This document shows positions 34,492-45,239 of a stretch of DNA of 64,000 bases, one piece after another. The position numbers and the translations under genes are program-made. A model generated the notes under the pieces. It did not search any database. It was not told where the DNA came from and was given only the letters and a program-made list of their open reading frames with translations. This stretch comes from Dama dama. Lineage: Eukaryota > Chordata > Mammalia > Artiodactyla > Cervidae. The stretch is taken from the NCBI RefSeq assembly GCF_033118175.1, contig NC_083688.1:3376501-3440500 (forward strand), in the 5' to 3' direction. Positions within the stretch are counted from its first letter, which is position 1. Every line of letters begins with the position of its first letter.

Positions 34492-34693
34492 AGCTTCCCA
34501 GATGGCTAAGCAAGTAGAGAATCTGCCTGCAGTGCAGGGGACACAGGAGATGCAGGTTCAATTCCTGGGTTGGGAAGATCCCCTGAAGGATGAAATGGCA
34601 ACCCACTCCAGCATTCTTGCCTGGAGAATCCGATGGACAGAGGAGCCTGGCGGCTACAGTCCATGGGGTCTCAAGACTTAGCGACTAAACGAC
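34492..34693 (+). mobile_element. Bov-tA SINE, sense (right arm of inverted pair)
   Basis: GCTTCCCAGATGGCTAAGC head, then GGTTCAATTCCTGGGTTGG, then GGAGAATCCGATGGACAGAG. It faces the copy at 34256-34444 with a short spacer. Confidence 0.87.
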
Positions 34694-34699
34694 CGCTGC

Positions 34700-35930
34700 C
34701 AAGAAGTTAAATGGATGCTGCAGAAACACACAGCCGGCTGCTTTCAGTACTATGTTTCCATGGGTATTTCTAGAACCACATAGAGTAAATTCAGAAATCC
34801 TATTTAATTGGAAGTGGGTAGAGAGAAGGGCCTATTATTGTGTGGTTGGGGGAAAATACTAAATCCAAACTGATTCAATAAAACTGTGGAGCTGAAACTA
34901 CTCCCAGAGAAAAATCCAGAAGAACCCCAACTGGATTTGGGTAATTCTGGAGATATCTGCCCTAAGCCCTAGAGTCTTAATGTAGAGATATAAATTTTGC
35001 TGTTCTAATTTGTTGGGAAGATGCACAAGTTATATCCAGGAAGTCAGCATCCTAAGGATCGGCCAGGTGCCTCCCTGTTAGCCAGAAGACAAAACAATTC
35101 GATGCCCTTAGACAAAGAGAAATGACAACCTTAGGAAGGAGAACTGGAAAGGTAAGATGCAGGAACAAAGGGCACATCTCAAAGACAAAGCAGAGTGGCT
35201 CTGATGTGCTCAGCAAGTCTTAAAACCCAGATGAAGATGCTGCCGGAAGTCAGAGAGAAGCTGCCAGGGCAGCAGAACACTCCCCGTGTTGCCTGGAGAC
35301 ACTCAAAATAGGTGCAAATGAATGGTTCCCAAGTCCTCACGAAGAGAGAGAAGGAATCCAACACATTCAGTTTAGCAAACGTTTAGGTTCTAACACTGTT
35401 GATTGCCATGATGAAAAGAGTCCTGCTGATCCCAGGGGACAGATAAGCAAATGTGTGAGCGGCTGTAACAGACTGTGGATGGAGCAGAGAGAGTCACAGA
35501 AGAGGGAACAATTCATTCTGCCAGCCTGGCCTTTAAGGAGAGCTGCAGAGAGGGGCTGGCCGCTGAGCTGGGGCCTCAAAGACTGAGCAGGGCTCTGCTG
35601 GGAGAGCCCTGAGGAGGGAAATACGGTAGGAGCTGTGGGTACAGAGGCCCAGAGGCTCGGAAGTCCTGTGGACATCTTTGCTTTTCTCTGCTCAGAGTCC
35701 CGTCTCCTCTCCTTTTCCCTTCTCTCATTCAACACGCGCCTGGTGGAACTGTCAATTACAACGAGGCTCCACCCCTAAAGGCAAGCGCGTGACACAAGCC
35801 AGCCAATCAGACCCTCTCCTGAGACGCTGTATCTTCCGCGGAAGAGTGCACTGGCTTACAGCTGATGGAGTGAGGCCATGCTGTCTTTAGTGTCCTGCAG
35901 AGACCATTCATGAGGTCTTGCTAGCTTACC
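34700..35930. other. Intergenic segment; possible ancient repeat at 35.4-35.65 kb
   Basis: No exon or RNA gene is recognised. About 35,380-35,650 (ACTGTGGATGGAGCAGAG, GAAGGGAAATACGG-like text) resembles the long ancient repeat, weakly. Confidence 0.35.
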
Positions 35931-35936
35931 AGGCGT

Positions 35937-35962
35937 CCTGTGTGTGTGTGTGTGTGTGTGTT
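35937..35962. repeat. (GT)n microsatellite
   Basis: About 11 uninterrupted GT units, followed by imperfect GT at 35,973-35,981. Confidence 0.9.
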
Positions 35963-35990
35963 TACATGACTGGGTGTGTGTATTTATAAT

Positions 35991-36210
35991 ACTTTGGCCG
36001 CCTGATCCGAAGAACTGACTCATAGGAAAAGACTCTGATGCTGGGAAAGATTGACGGCGGGAGGAGAAGGGGACGACATGGTTGGATGGCATCACCGACT
36101 CAACAGACATGGGTTTGAGTAAACTCCGGGAGTTGGTGATGGACAGGGAGGCCTGGCGTGCTGCGGTTCATGGGATCACAAAGAGCTGGACACGACTGAG
36201 CGACTGAATT
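35991..36210 (+). mobile_element. BovB 3' tail, sense
   Basis: ACTTTGGCCGCCTGATCCG through GGATGGCATCACCGACTC to GACACGACTGAGCGACTG. It directly follows the GT microsatellite. Confidence 0.9.
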
Positions 36211-36289
36211 AAGCTGGGTGTAGTGGGGGAGGGTTTGTGTTAACATCTCTCCACTTTGCAATAAACACTTTTTACTTTGAGAAGCCGTC

Positions 36290-36770
36290 TCCCCTCCATT
36301 CCAAATGACCCTGTACAATTGTTTGTCGTGGTGTTCTGCATTCTCTACCACTAGAGTGGACTTATGACCCAAGATGTCCAAACACAGGGATATTTCCAGG
36401 AATAGGCACCCAAACTGGACCAATCAGAATCTTTCCTTAGATTTGATTTATGGGTTTCCCCTTTCTCTGGGGCCTTGAGCTATAAAGACCAGGCAGTGAC
36501 CATGTTCCTTGACTACATGGGAGAAGGTGTGTGTAGAATTAAGCCAGTATGCTTGATGGTGGCTGGTGGAGGAGGTGGGGAGAGACAGAGACAGAGAGAG
36601 AGTGATTGAGAGAGACAGAGAGAGCTGTGCTGAGATTCTTGCATCCAACAGTCTTTGATTTCCACTCTGAACCTTCAAATTATGTGAGTCAACCAATTCT
36701 CTTTAAGACTTACGCTACTTTGACTTCAGTTTCTGTCATTTGAAACTGAGAAGCATCTAGACTAACCCAG
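36290..36770 (+). mobile_element. MaLR-type (MLT1-like) LTR relic
   Basis: AACTGGACCAATCAGAATC in the upstream part and GTGAGTCAACCAATTCTC then ACTTCAGTTTCTGTCATTTG in the 3' part match old ERVL-MaLR LTRs. A purine-rich GAGA stretch at about 36,580-36,625 lies inside. Confidence 0.6.
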
Positions 36771-36779
36771 AAAGTTTCC

Positions 36780-38520
36780 ATGGGTAGTAGAAATCTGGTC
36801 CTACCTGTACTCAGGAGACACTAGGATGACTATCTGGGTGGAACATGGAGGTGAGGGTGAACACCAGGTGCAGAGGTTAGAAACCTCAAGAAAGGTCTGT
36901 GGGCTCAACCATGGCTTGGAGAGAGAAAAGCCTCAGCTCTTCATATGGGCCAAGTGGCCACTAGGAAGCACAGGCATGGTATACCAAGATTCTTTCCCAG
37001 ATGCCCTGGCCTGAATAAATCCTGAGGACTATGGGACAAATCCAAGGGAGGGGGAAGAGATTCCTCCAAAACATGACTTAAATTGCCCACCAGCCTGGGT
37101 CAAGTGAGCCACATGGGTCTGATTTGGAAAGTTAAAGCAATATGGATTTGAGCGCCATAAGAAAGATCATATTAATGACCCGCCCCCTTCCTCCTTATCT
37201 TTATCATCGTCATTATCCATCTTTACCATCCCTATCATCACACCTCCCAAGTGTATACTGCTTCGTGTTAAATGACTCCATGTGTGAAACACCAACAGCC
37301 AAGCTCAGGCGCATCCCTTTCTCGTTTTTCCTCACTAAGGGTTAAAACATCTTCAAGTCTTTTCCTACCCAAGGTCACCTTGTTACACTTTGATGTTAGA
37401 CACAAAACATCGTCAGATTGAGATCTGAAATAATTTGTCCATCAAGTCCTTAACTGCTGAGATAACAGAACAGAGGTGATCTAAGAACAGATGAAAGCAA
37501 ATAAGATAAGAGTATTCAAATAGTAACAAAAGGCCAGAACTCGACAAGGAAAAATCTGTCAGTGAATTAGACCACATGACATAAGATCTGCCAGACATAG
37601 TTTCAGAGTTCTGTATGTGGGAGAGGGTCTGATCAGGGTAGGGTACCCCATAGAAGCAGGCTCTATGTCATGACCAGAAGGAGCTGAATAATTAATTAAC
37701 TCATAAAAAACAGACTAAGGGGGCACAACACTCATGATCATTCATTAGAGAAATGTTTATTGCGCATCTCTTACATGCAAGGTTATAGCCAGATGAAGAA
37801 CAAATCAGATCTGTAGTCTATCCTGCAGGTCTGTCATCCCAAAGAGGAGATAATTAGGTGCAGAAATATCTTTGGCCCAGTAGAAAGTAATACGTGGCAT
37901 AGGAACTGTAAATTTAGAGGTAAAATTCTACAGTATTTGTGTTAAAATGTTTCAAAATATTAAAAAAAAAATGAGTCAGGTGAAATACGTTCGTCTGGAT
38001 CTGGGTTAATAAGAGATAGAATTTAAAGTTCACTACAAACACCACCCACAAGGGAAGGGAAAAATACTGTTTAATGACCTTCCTCCGAAACCCATATCTG
38101 ATCTTCATTAGGAACATAAATAAATAAAGAATAGAATTAGGAAGTAAAATACAGACGGCTTTTGAGGCAAGCTCCTGTTTCGTTTCAGGCGGAGCTTCAG
38201 GTGACACTCTTAGCAGATGTGGGCAAGTGTATGAGGAGGGACTTAGCAAAAGTGTGAACCACATAACTTACCTTGACCTTGAACTTGGAGCCAGCCTTGG
38301 CACAGGCACTTGGGATAGCAGAGGTCTTTAGCAGGTGCTGGAGAGCTGTGGGATCTTCAGGCTGTATTCACAACTGAAACAAGGATTCATGATGATTCAC
38401 GGTGGGGGAATGAGTCTTCCATAGGCACGTCCTACAGACCCTAGGGGGTAGGACTCACTGCATTTCCTGTGTTTCTTCAGCCAGCCCTGCAGACCAGCAC
38501 TTAAGCTTCAGCTAAATTTG
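36780..38520. other. Intergenic segment with at most weak ancient repeats
   Basis: 37,740-37,910 has an L2-like look (GAGAAATGTTTATTGCGCATC). Elsewhere I see no exon, RNA or young repeat. Confidence 0.35.
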
Positions 38521-38524
38521 AGTG

Positions 38525-39445
38525 TGTTTTTACAGGTAGTCCTTCTCAAACATGACATGCATATGAATCCTCTGGGGATTTTCTTAAAAGGCAGATTCCG
38601 ATTCACTGAGTTGGGCTGGACTTCAAGTACTCAGGTAGGTTCCACTCCAGCATCAGGATCTGCATTTAAAAAAATTAGTTTTGAAATTGAAATATAGTTG
38701 ATTTATAATACTATGTGAGTTTCAGGTGTACACATAGTGATTCAATATTTTTTGTAGATCATATTCCATTTAAAGTTAAAAAAAATTAGCTATATTCCCT
38801 GTGCTGTACAATATGTGCTTGTAGCTTATTTATTTTATGCATAGTGGTTTTGTAGCTCTTAATCTCCCACTCCTGTCTTTCCCTCTTTCCTCCGCTGACT
38901 AATAACCTTGAGTTTGTTCTATATCTGTGTCTGTTTCTTTTTTGTTACAGTCATTGGTTTGTTTTATTTTCTAGATTCCACATGTAAGGGAAATCATACA
39001 GTATTTGTTTTTGTCTGACGTGTTTCATAAGCCTAACACCCTCCAAGTCCATCCGCGTTGTTGCAAATGGCAAGCTTTTCATTCTTTTTCATGGTTAGCG
39101 GTATACCATTGTGTGTGTCTAGCTCCATTGTCTGTGTATATGTCTCACATCTTCTTTGTCATTCCTCTGTTGTTATACACGTAGACTGTTTCCGTATCTT
39201 GGCTATTATAAACAGTGTTGCTACGAACACTGGGGTGTAGGTATCTTTTTGAATTATTCTTGTTTTCTGCAGATTTATACTCAGTTTGGGGATTGCTGGA
39301 TCATATGGTAGTTCCATTTTTGCTTTTTTGAGGAGCCTCCATCCTATTTTCCATAGTGGCCCTAAATGTGAGACCAGAAACCAGAATCTGCATTTTAACC
39401 AGATTCCCTGGGAGGTTTTCACACACGGTACATTGTGAGCAGTGC
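38525..39445 (+). mobile_element. MER5-type hAT relic split by an L1 3' end
   Basis: GTAGTCCTTCTCAAACATG and CAGGATCTGCATTTAAAA form the left half. AGAATCTGCATTTTAACCAG and CTGGGAGGTTTTCACAC form the right half. ATCTGCATTT is repeated on both sides of the L1 (38658 and 39386). Confidence 0.65.
38668..39385 (-). mobile_element. L1 3' end, antisense
   Basis: TTGAAATATAGTTGATTTA then GTGAGTTTCAGGTGTACAC is the artiodactyl L1 3' end in complement. The far part codes an antisense ORF2 C-terminal relic (WRLLKKAKMELPYDPAIPKL). Confidence 0.85.
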
Positions 39446-39584
39446 CTCTCTACAGCACGAAGGCTTTGTCTTTTAGCGCTAAAGGCTGAAGTGGTCAGTG
39501 TATATGGGTCCTCAAAATCCCGTTCCCTTTGTGTTGTTTTGAATGGCCTCAGAGCCAAGGCACCAAACTGTAGAGGACTGTTCT

Positions 39585-39785
39585 CAGCGTCCTCCAGGGG
39601 ACACCTGGAAGTGTATTTGGGGTGTGCAGGGGTATTTGGTTGGCAACTGGGGGATGCTACTGGAATCCAGGGGGTGCGGGTCAGGGACACTGCTAAGCAT
39701 CCTACACCACCCAGGACAGCCCCCGCAACCGAGAAGCATCCAGTCCCAAATGTCAGTAGTGTTGGGGTTGAAAACCCTGCTGTGA
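39585..39785 (+). mobile_element. MER20 hAT-Charlie relic
   Basis: TCCAGGGGACACCTGGAAG, GGCAACTGGGGGATGCTAC, CTAAGCATCCTACACCACC and AATGTCAGTAGTGTTGGGG follow the MER20 consensus closely. Confidence 0.8.
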
Positions 39786-40277
39786 AGGGATCAGCCCTGA
39801 ATTTGGAGGTCTTGTCTAGTGTGGTCAATCCTGCATAAAGTCTCAAGTTAGCTCTGGGTTTGTCAGTGCCAGAAGTCAGGCCACGGTCTGATTCTAGATC
39901 CACCCATGAAAAGGTGGTAGATTTTATAATGGAGAAAAAATAAAAAGGAATGGGCACTTTTACTAAACTTAACATGCCATCTGCCTGTAGTAAGGCATGG
40001 AAACGATGCAATTAAATTATTTTCAACTTGAGGGCTAAGGCAATTAAGGTGGCCTGCATTTTTGTGACTCTCTGTCTCCAGGGGTCCAGTTGCTTGGGAA
40101 ATTAAGACAGGAGCCAGAATAATTTGCGGAGTATGCCTCAGGGTTTTTGTTGGCTTGTTTTTTGTTTTCAGTCTGAAAAAGAGCAGTGGATGAAGGGAAA
40201 CAGAAACAAGGAAGTCAGGCAGGTGAGTCTGGGGGAGAGATTTCCTGAGAATAGGGATTCTCAAACTGTGGTCTCTC

Positions 40278-40541
40278 TTGTGGACACAGTGGTGGAGGGT
40301 GGGGCGAATGGAGAGAGTAGCACGGAACGTGTACACTATCCTACGTGAAAGAGAGGGCCGTGGGGATTTGCCTGATGACTCAGGGGGCTCAAACTGGTGC
40401 TCTGGGACCACCCAGAGGTGTGGGATGGAGGGAGGGGACGTGTGGATATCCATGGCTGATTCATGTTGATGCATGGCAGAAGCAAACACAGCATTGTAAA
40501 GCAATTATCCTTCAATTAAAATAAATAACTTTTAAAAAAAA
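40278..40541 (+). mobile_element. Ruminant L1 3' end, sense, with 11-bp target duplication
   Basis: ACGTGAAAGAGAGGGCCGTG, GGGGACGTGTGGATATCC, TGGCTGATTCATGTTGATG and a final A-rich tail. TGTGGTCTCTC is repeated exactly at 40267-40277 and 40542-40552. Confidence 0.88.
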
Positions 40542-40552
40542 TGTGGTCTCTC

Positions 40553-40834
40553 GGATATCCCTGGTGGTCCAGTGGTTAAGAACCCGCCTGCCAATGCCTG
40601 GTCTGGGAAGATCGCACGTGTCTTGGAGCAAAGCCCATGCACCTCAGCTCCCGAGCCCGCGCTCTAGAGCCCACGCTCCCCCCAACAAGAAGCCAGGGCA
40701 GCGAGAGGCCCACGTACCGCAATGAAGAGTAGCCCCGACTCGCCGCAACTACAGAGAAAGCCCGGGCGCAGCAGCAAAGGCCCAGCACAGCCACTAAATA
40801 AGCAGACAGATAAACCTGAAAAAAGCAAAAACGA
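40553..40834 (+). mobile_element. CHR-type SINE, sense
   Basis: ATATCCCTGGTGGTCCAGTG head, then AAGCCCATGCACCTCAGC, and GCAACTACAGAGAAAGCCC near the 3' end. It sits at the edge of the L1 target duplication. Confidence 0.87.
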
Positions 40835-41289
40835 GATAGCAGCGGCATCGGCAACATCCGGGAAGTTGTTAGAAAGGCAAATTCCCAGACCCCACTGCAG
40901 GCCTTCTAAACCAGAAACCCTAGGGTCCGGGCTCTCGAACTTGTTTTTACAAGCTCTGCAGGTAATTGTGATGCTCACTGCAGTTGCAGAACCACTGCTT
41001 TGAGAGAAAGACTGAGATCTTGGGAGATGGCCTAGAAACATAAAAGGAAAAATGAGATCTGGAATCCTCTAGCTGAGACTGAGCCAGTGAAAAATAATAG
41101 CCATAATCCCCTTAGCTTTTAGCTTGCAAGGTAAAAGAGTCTTCTGTTTAATCTAATATGCTTTGATGCTGGTTCTTCTTATCTGAGTGGTCAATGGGAA
41201 GTTCTACACAACTAGGTCAAGGATTCTACCTGTCAGATGATTGTAAAATGATACTGATTTTAAGATGTATCTTGTTGTTGTTGTTCAGT

Positions 41290-41338
41290 CCATGGGGTCG
41301 CGAAGAGTCGGACACAACTGACCGACTGAACTGACTGA
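41290..41338 (+). repeat. Very short BovB-tail fragment
   Basis: CCATGGGGTCGCGAAGAG to CAACTGACCGACTGAACTGA. It is preceded by a (TTG)n run at 41,273-41,285. Confidence 0.7.
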
Positions 41339-41389
41339 AAAAATATCTAGAAGATTTTTTTTAAAGTAAATTATATAGTATGTTAGGAG

Positions 41390-42890
41390 GCGACAAACGC
41401 TATGAAAATAGAAAAAGCATACTGCGGGTTAAGAGGAATGGGATGGGGGGAGGCACTGTAATTGTAAATAGGTTTGGAGGGGGGCTCACTGAGAAAGCGA
41501 CATTTGAGACAAGTTGAAGGACGTGAGGGCATCAACCACACGGACATCTGGGGCCGGAGCCCAGCAGGCAGAGGGAACAGCCAGGGCCAGCGCCCCAGGG
41601 CCGGGGGTGCCTGGCACGTTGGAAGACCAGCCAGGAGAGCAGGATGTCCGGAGCAGACCGAGCAAAAGAGCATAGCACGGGGACCGTGTGGGACCCCGTC
41701 GCCCACAGTGAGACTTTGTCTTTTATTCCGAGGCAAAGAGAGATGATGTGACTCGCACATGAAGTGGTCGCTCCAACCAAAGTGCTGAGAAGAGATTGTA
41801 GGAAGCAAAGACAGACGCAGTCATGCAGGTGAGGGCACCACACAGGCGAGGGATGGCGGTGGTTTGGACAAGCAGGAACCACGGAGGTGGTGAGCAGTGG
41901 GCAGTTTCTGAACATAATTTGAAAGGAGAAACAATCGGATGAAGGATATGAGGAGCCAAGGATGACTCCAGGGCTTTTAGCCTGAACCCGTAGAAGTGGA
42001 AATTGCTGTTGACTGAGATAGAAAGGAGATCAGTCCTGGGTGTTCATGGGCAGGACTGATGTTGAAGCTGAAACTCCAATCCATTGGCCACCTGATGCGA
42101 AGAACTGACTCATTAGAAAAGACCCTGATGCTGGGAATGATTGAGGGCAGGAGGAGAAGGGGATGTCAGAGGATGAGATGCTTGGGTGGCATCACCAACT
42201 CAATGGACATGAGTTTTAGTGAACTTCAGGAGTTGGTGATGGACAGGGAGGCCTGGCGTGTTGCAGTCCATGGGGTCGCAAAGAGTAAGACATGACTGAG
42301 CGACTGAACTGAACTGAACTGAGATAGGAAGACGGAGTGAAGCAGCTCTCTGGGGGCAGGTCAGAAGTTCAGTCTTGGCTGTGTTGACTTTGAAATGCCT
42401 ACTAGACATCCACGTGCTGAGTAGGCAGCTGAATAAAGGCATCTCCATTTATAGAAATGCAGGTATGAACTTGAGAGTCGTTAGGCAACAGATGATACTA
42501 AAAAACTGTGGGAGTTGATGGCATCACCGGAGTGAGTATGGAGGTGGGAAGAGATCAAAGACACCGTGGGGCAGCCGCGGAAGAGGCTGGGAGGAACATG
42601 ACAAGGAGTTGCTGGGAGGGAAACCAGGAGAGTGGTAGCAGCCAAGTAAAGAAAGCGGGCCGAGGAGGCTAAGGGGTAGCGTGTGAAATGCTGTGACAGG
42701 CCCCCTAAAACGAGCCTTGGGGATTCACCATGGGACCAGCAACGTGGTCATCGCTGGTGACCTTAGGAAGAGCCGTGTGGTGAAGTCCATGGGAGTGAGG
42801 CTGGCTGATCGGAATGTATATCAAAGTCCCAGTGGAAAAGAGGTGGCCCCATCAAATTGTGACTCAAGGAGACTTTAATAAAGGGACTTC
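41390..42890 (+). repeat. Long ancient mammalian repeat, largest copy, family uncertain
   Basis: The order TATGAGGAGCCAAGGATGAC, GTTGACTTTGAAATGCCTAC, AGACATCCACGTGCTGAG, TGGGAGGGAAACCAGGAGAG and ATCGCTGGTGACCTTAGG matches a long, old repeat seen across mammals. I cannot name it securely (L2-age). A BovB tail interrupts it. Confidence 0.55.
42022..42317 (+). mobile_element. BovB 3' tail, sense, with 10-bp target duplication
   Basis: It runs from AAAGGAGATCAGTCCTGGG to AGCGACTGAACTGAACTG. ACTGAGATAG occurs at 42012-42021 and 42318-42327. Confidence 0.9.
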
Positions 42891-43376
42891 TGGCAGAGAT
42901 GTGGGCAGGTGTAGGGAAATACCAAGAAAGTTGTTATGGTGGGGTAGTTGTTACCAAGGCTGCATCTGAAAAGTCAAAGTCAGAGTTACTGGGCCAACAG
43001 GAGGGTGAGGGGAGGAGCCAGGGGTGTGGGCTTCAGTGGAGGGACACGTCCAGCCCACAGAGAGGGCCCCAGGGGAGTAAACACCTTGACCTCACTCCCA
43101 TCCCTCCTCCGATTCTCCTGCTGGTCCTCCCCGGGGCCAAATCCAACAGGAAGCAAGGGGACCTATTGATGCAGCCGTAGAGGTCAGCCTCCCAGGATGC
43201 AGGCAGCACAGGGAACAGGGCTGAAGGGCAAACAGAAAATTTCCAGGATGGAGCAGTTTTGAGGGAATAAGGTCTCTGTGTTTGTGTTTTCCCAGCATTT
43301 TAAATTCCCTTGTGCCTGATATTTTCAATAGCTGTTAAGAGAAAGAATACACTATGATTTAAATGAAAGGGAAGAG

Positions 43377-43492
43377 CTTTTCTAGGACAGCAACCAAGTC
43401 TGTGGAGTTGCCCCAAGAACCACATCTGCCGTATCCCCTCTTCCACTTTCCGTTGCAAACAATAAAGGCTATTGGTACCATAAAAAATAAAT
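43377..43492 (+). pseudogene. Short retroposed mRNA 3' end (processed fragment), source unknown
   Basis: 116 bases ending in AATAAA (43461-43466), then 14 bases, then an A-rich tail at 43,481-43,492. The insert is bounded by AAATGAAAGGGAAGAG (43361-43376) and AAATGAAAGGAAAGAG (43493-43508), 15 of 16 identical. This is the anatomy of L1-mediated retroposition. I do not recognise the source gene. Confidence 0.5.
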
Positions 43493-43689
43493 AAATGAAA
43501 GGAAAGAGACTTTTTAAAGTTAAAAGTGATGAAGTCATGAGAAATGTTACATGTTTCTGTAGAGTGAATCTTTCAACAGAATGTTTTTCGAGAACAGAAA
43601 GCAAATCAGGCAACAAGAGGACACGGTAGCCCTAAACAGAATCAGATTCTTATCCTCTTTCTTGAAACTCTTTCCTCTCTTTTGAACCG

Positions 43690-44035
43690 CAGTGTCCTGG
43701 TTTTTCCTCATCTCACTGGTCACTCCTCCATATCCATTACAGGCCTCCCCCTTGACTTGATGAGTTCCCCCAAGCTTGGTCTAAGGTTCTGTACATGGAA
43801 CTTAGACACAATGGCTGGCACTCAAGCAACCATATTTAACCATGAGATACTACAGTTAGAATACCAGAGCAGCAAGACATAGGATGCTCATGCTCCGTGA
43901 CTGTGGCCTCATGTTTACACTGAGGACTCTGCCTGCTTCTGAGCTTCTTTTCTGTGAGAGAGAAATAAACTTCCATCTTGTTTAAGACACCATTATTCCA
44001 CAGCTGAACCTAATTCTGATACGTTACCCCAAAAC
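43690..44035 (+). mobile_element. MaLR-type (MLT1/MST-like) LTR relic
   Basis: GAGAAATAAACTTCCATCTTG then TTTAAGACACCATTATTCC then CAGCTGAACCTAATTCTGA is the 3' end typical of ERVL-MaLR LTRs, with AATAAA inside. Confidence 0.7.
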
Positions 44036-44327
44036 CAAAGCTGAAAATCCATTTCATATTCTGCTTCCTATTTCATGTTCAGCCTCATTCTCTAGCATAG
44101 AATATGGGAGGTTCTGAAGTGAGCTCAAATGACATCAGAAAGATACTCCAATAACAAATTCCAACCATGAGATGCTCCTCATTTGAATATAAATCCTCTC
44201 CCATGATCAAATTACCAAGAAGAAAGTAAAATCTGAAAACTACCTAATTCTTAATTTATTCTAAAATGCACATTTCCCCCTTCATTTAAATGCACCTGGA
44301 TTTAAGGCAATTCAGATACACCTTAAG

Positions 44328-44578
44328 CACAAGCTGGAATCAAGATTGCCAGGAGAAATATCAATAACCTCAGATATGCAGGTGACACCATCCTTTTGGG
44401 AGAAAGAAAAGAACTAAACAGCCTCTTGATGAAGGTGAAAGAGAAGCATGAAAAAGCTGGCTTAAAACTCAACATTTAAAAATGAAGATCATGGCATTCA
44501 GTTCCATCACTTCCTGCAAATAGATGGGGAAACAGTGGAAACAATGACAGATTTTGTTTATTTGGGCTTCAAAATCAA
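44328..44578 (+). mobile_element. BovB fragment, sense (left arm of inverted BovB)
   Basis: CACAAGCTGGAATCAAGATT, CAGATATGCAGGTGACACC (active site YAGD) and TAGATGGGGAAACAGTGG. It stops at 44,578, where the strand flips. The preceding 44,040-44,325 holds no recognised feature. Confidence 0.9.
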
Positions 44579-44938
44579 ATGACTACTGGAAAAACCATAG
44601 TTTTGACTATATGGACCTTTGTTGGTAAAGTAATGTCTCTGCTTTTTAACATGCTGTCTAGGTTGGTCATAGCTTTTCTTCCAAGGAGAAGCATCTTTTA
44701 ATTTCATGGTTGTAGTCACCATCTGCAGTGATTTTGGAGCCCAAGAAAATAAAGTCTGTCACTGTTTCCATTGTTTTCACATCTATTTGCCATGGAGTGA
44801 TGGGACTGGATGCCATGATCTTAGTTTTTTGAATGTTGAGTTTTAAGCCAGCTTTTTCACTCTCCTCTTTCACTTTCATCAAGAGGCTCTTTAGTTCCTC
44901 TTTGCTTTCTGCCATAAGGGTGGTGTCATCTGCATATT
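44579..44938 (-). mobile_element. BovB fragment, antisense (right arm of inverted BovB)
   Basis: GACTACTGGAAAAACCATAG to GCCATAAGGGTGGTGTCATC, the complement of the same BovB region. In complement it codes AESKEELKSLLMKVKEESEK. Confidence 0.9.
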
Positions 44939-45239
44939 AGTGCTTAAAATTTTCAAGTTGCATAGCTTTTATTTATCATTAGCATCTTTTCCATCTTCTC
45001 TTCCTTCTATATAATTTACTTTTAATTATATTTATTCATTCACTGTCTCCTCCCTCCTACCCATCCCCTCATCCCAGAGCAAGAAGCTTGGCCAGACGTC
45101 TGTTTTATCTGGTGTGAGCTAAGCACGTTAACAGTGCTGGAACATAGCAAATGCTTAAGAAATGTTCCCTGAATGACTGTATCAAGAATCTCAGAGATCT
45201 AATTTTATGCCCAATAAACAGAGGTTATTCTTCCTGGTC

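Larger units (their letters stand above)
40255..41005 (+). mobile_element. MER5A-type hAT relic, split by an L1 and a CHR SINE
   Basis: The left end GATTCTCAAACTGTGGTC and the right part GTTGTTAGAAAGGCAAATTC, ending GCAGTTGCAGAACCACTG, belong to one element. About 560 bases of younger retroposons separate them. Confidence 0.75.

Noticed and set aside
39301..40011. Minus-strand open frame of 236 codons
   Set aside because: It crosses L1, MER5 and MER20 relics; no single protein explains it.
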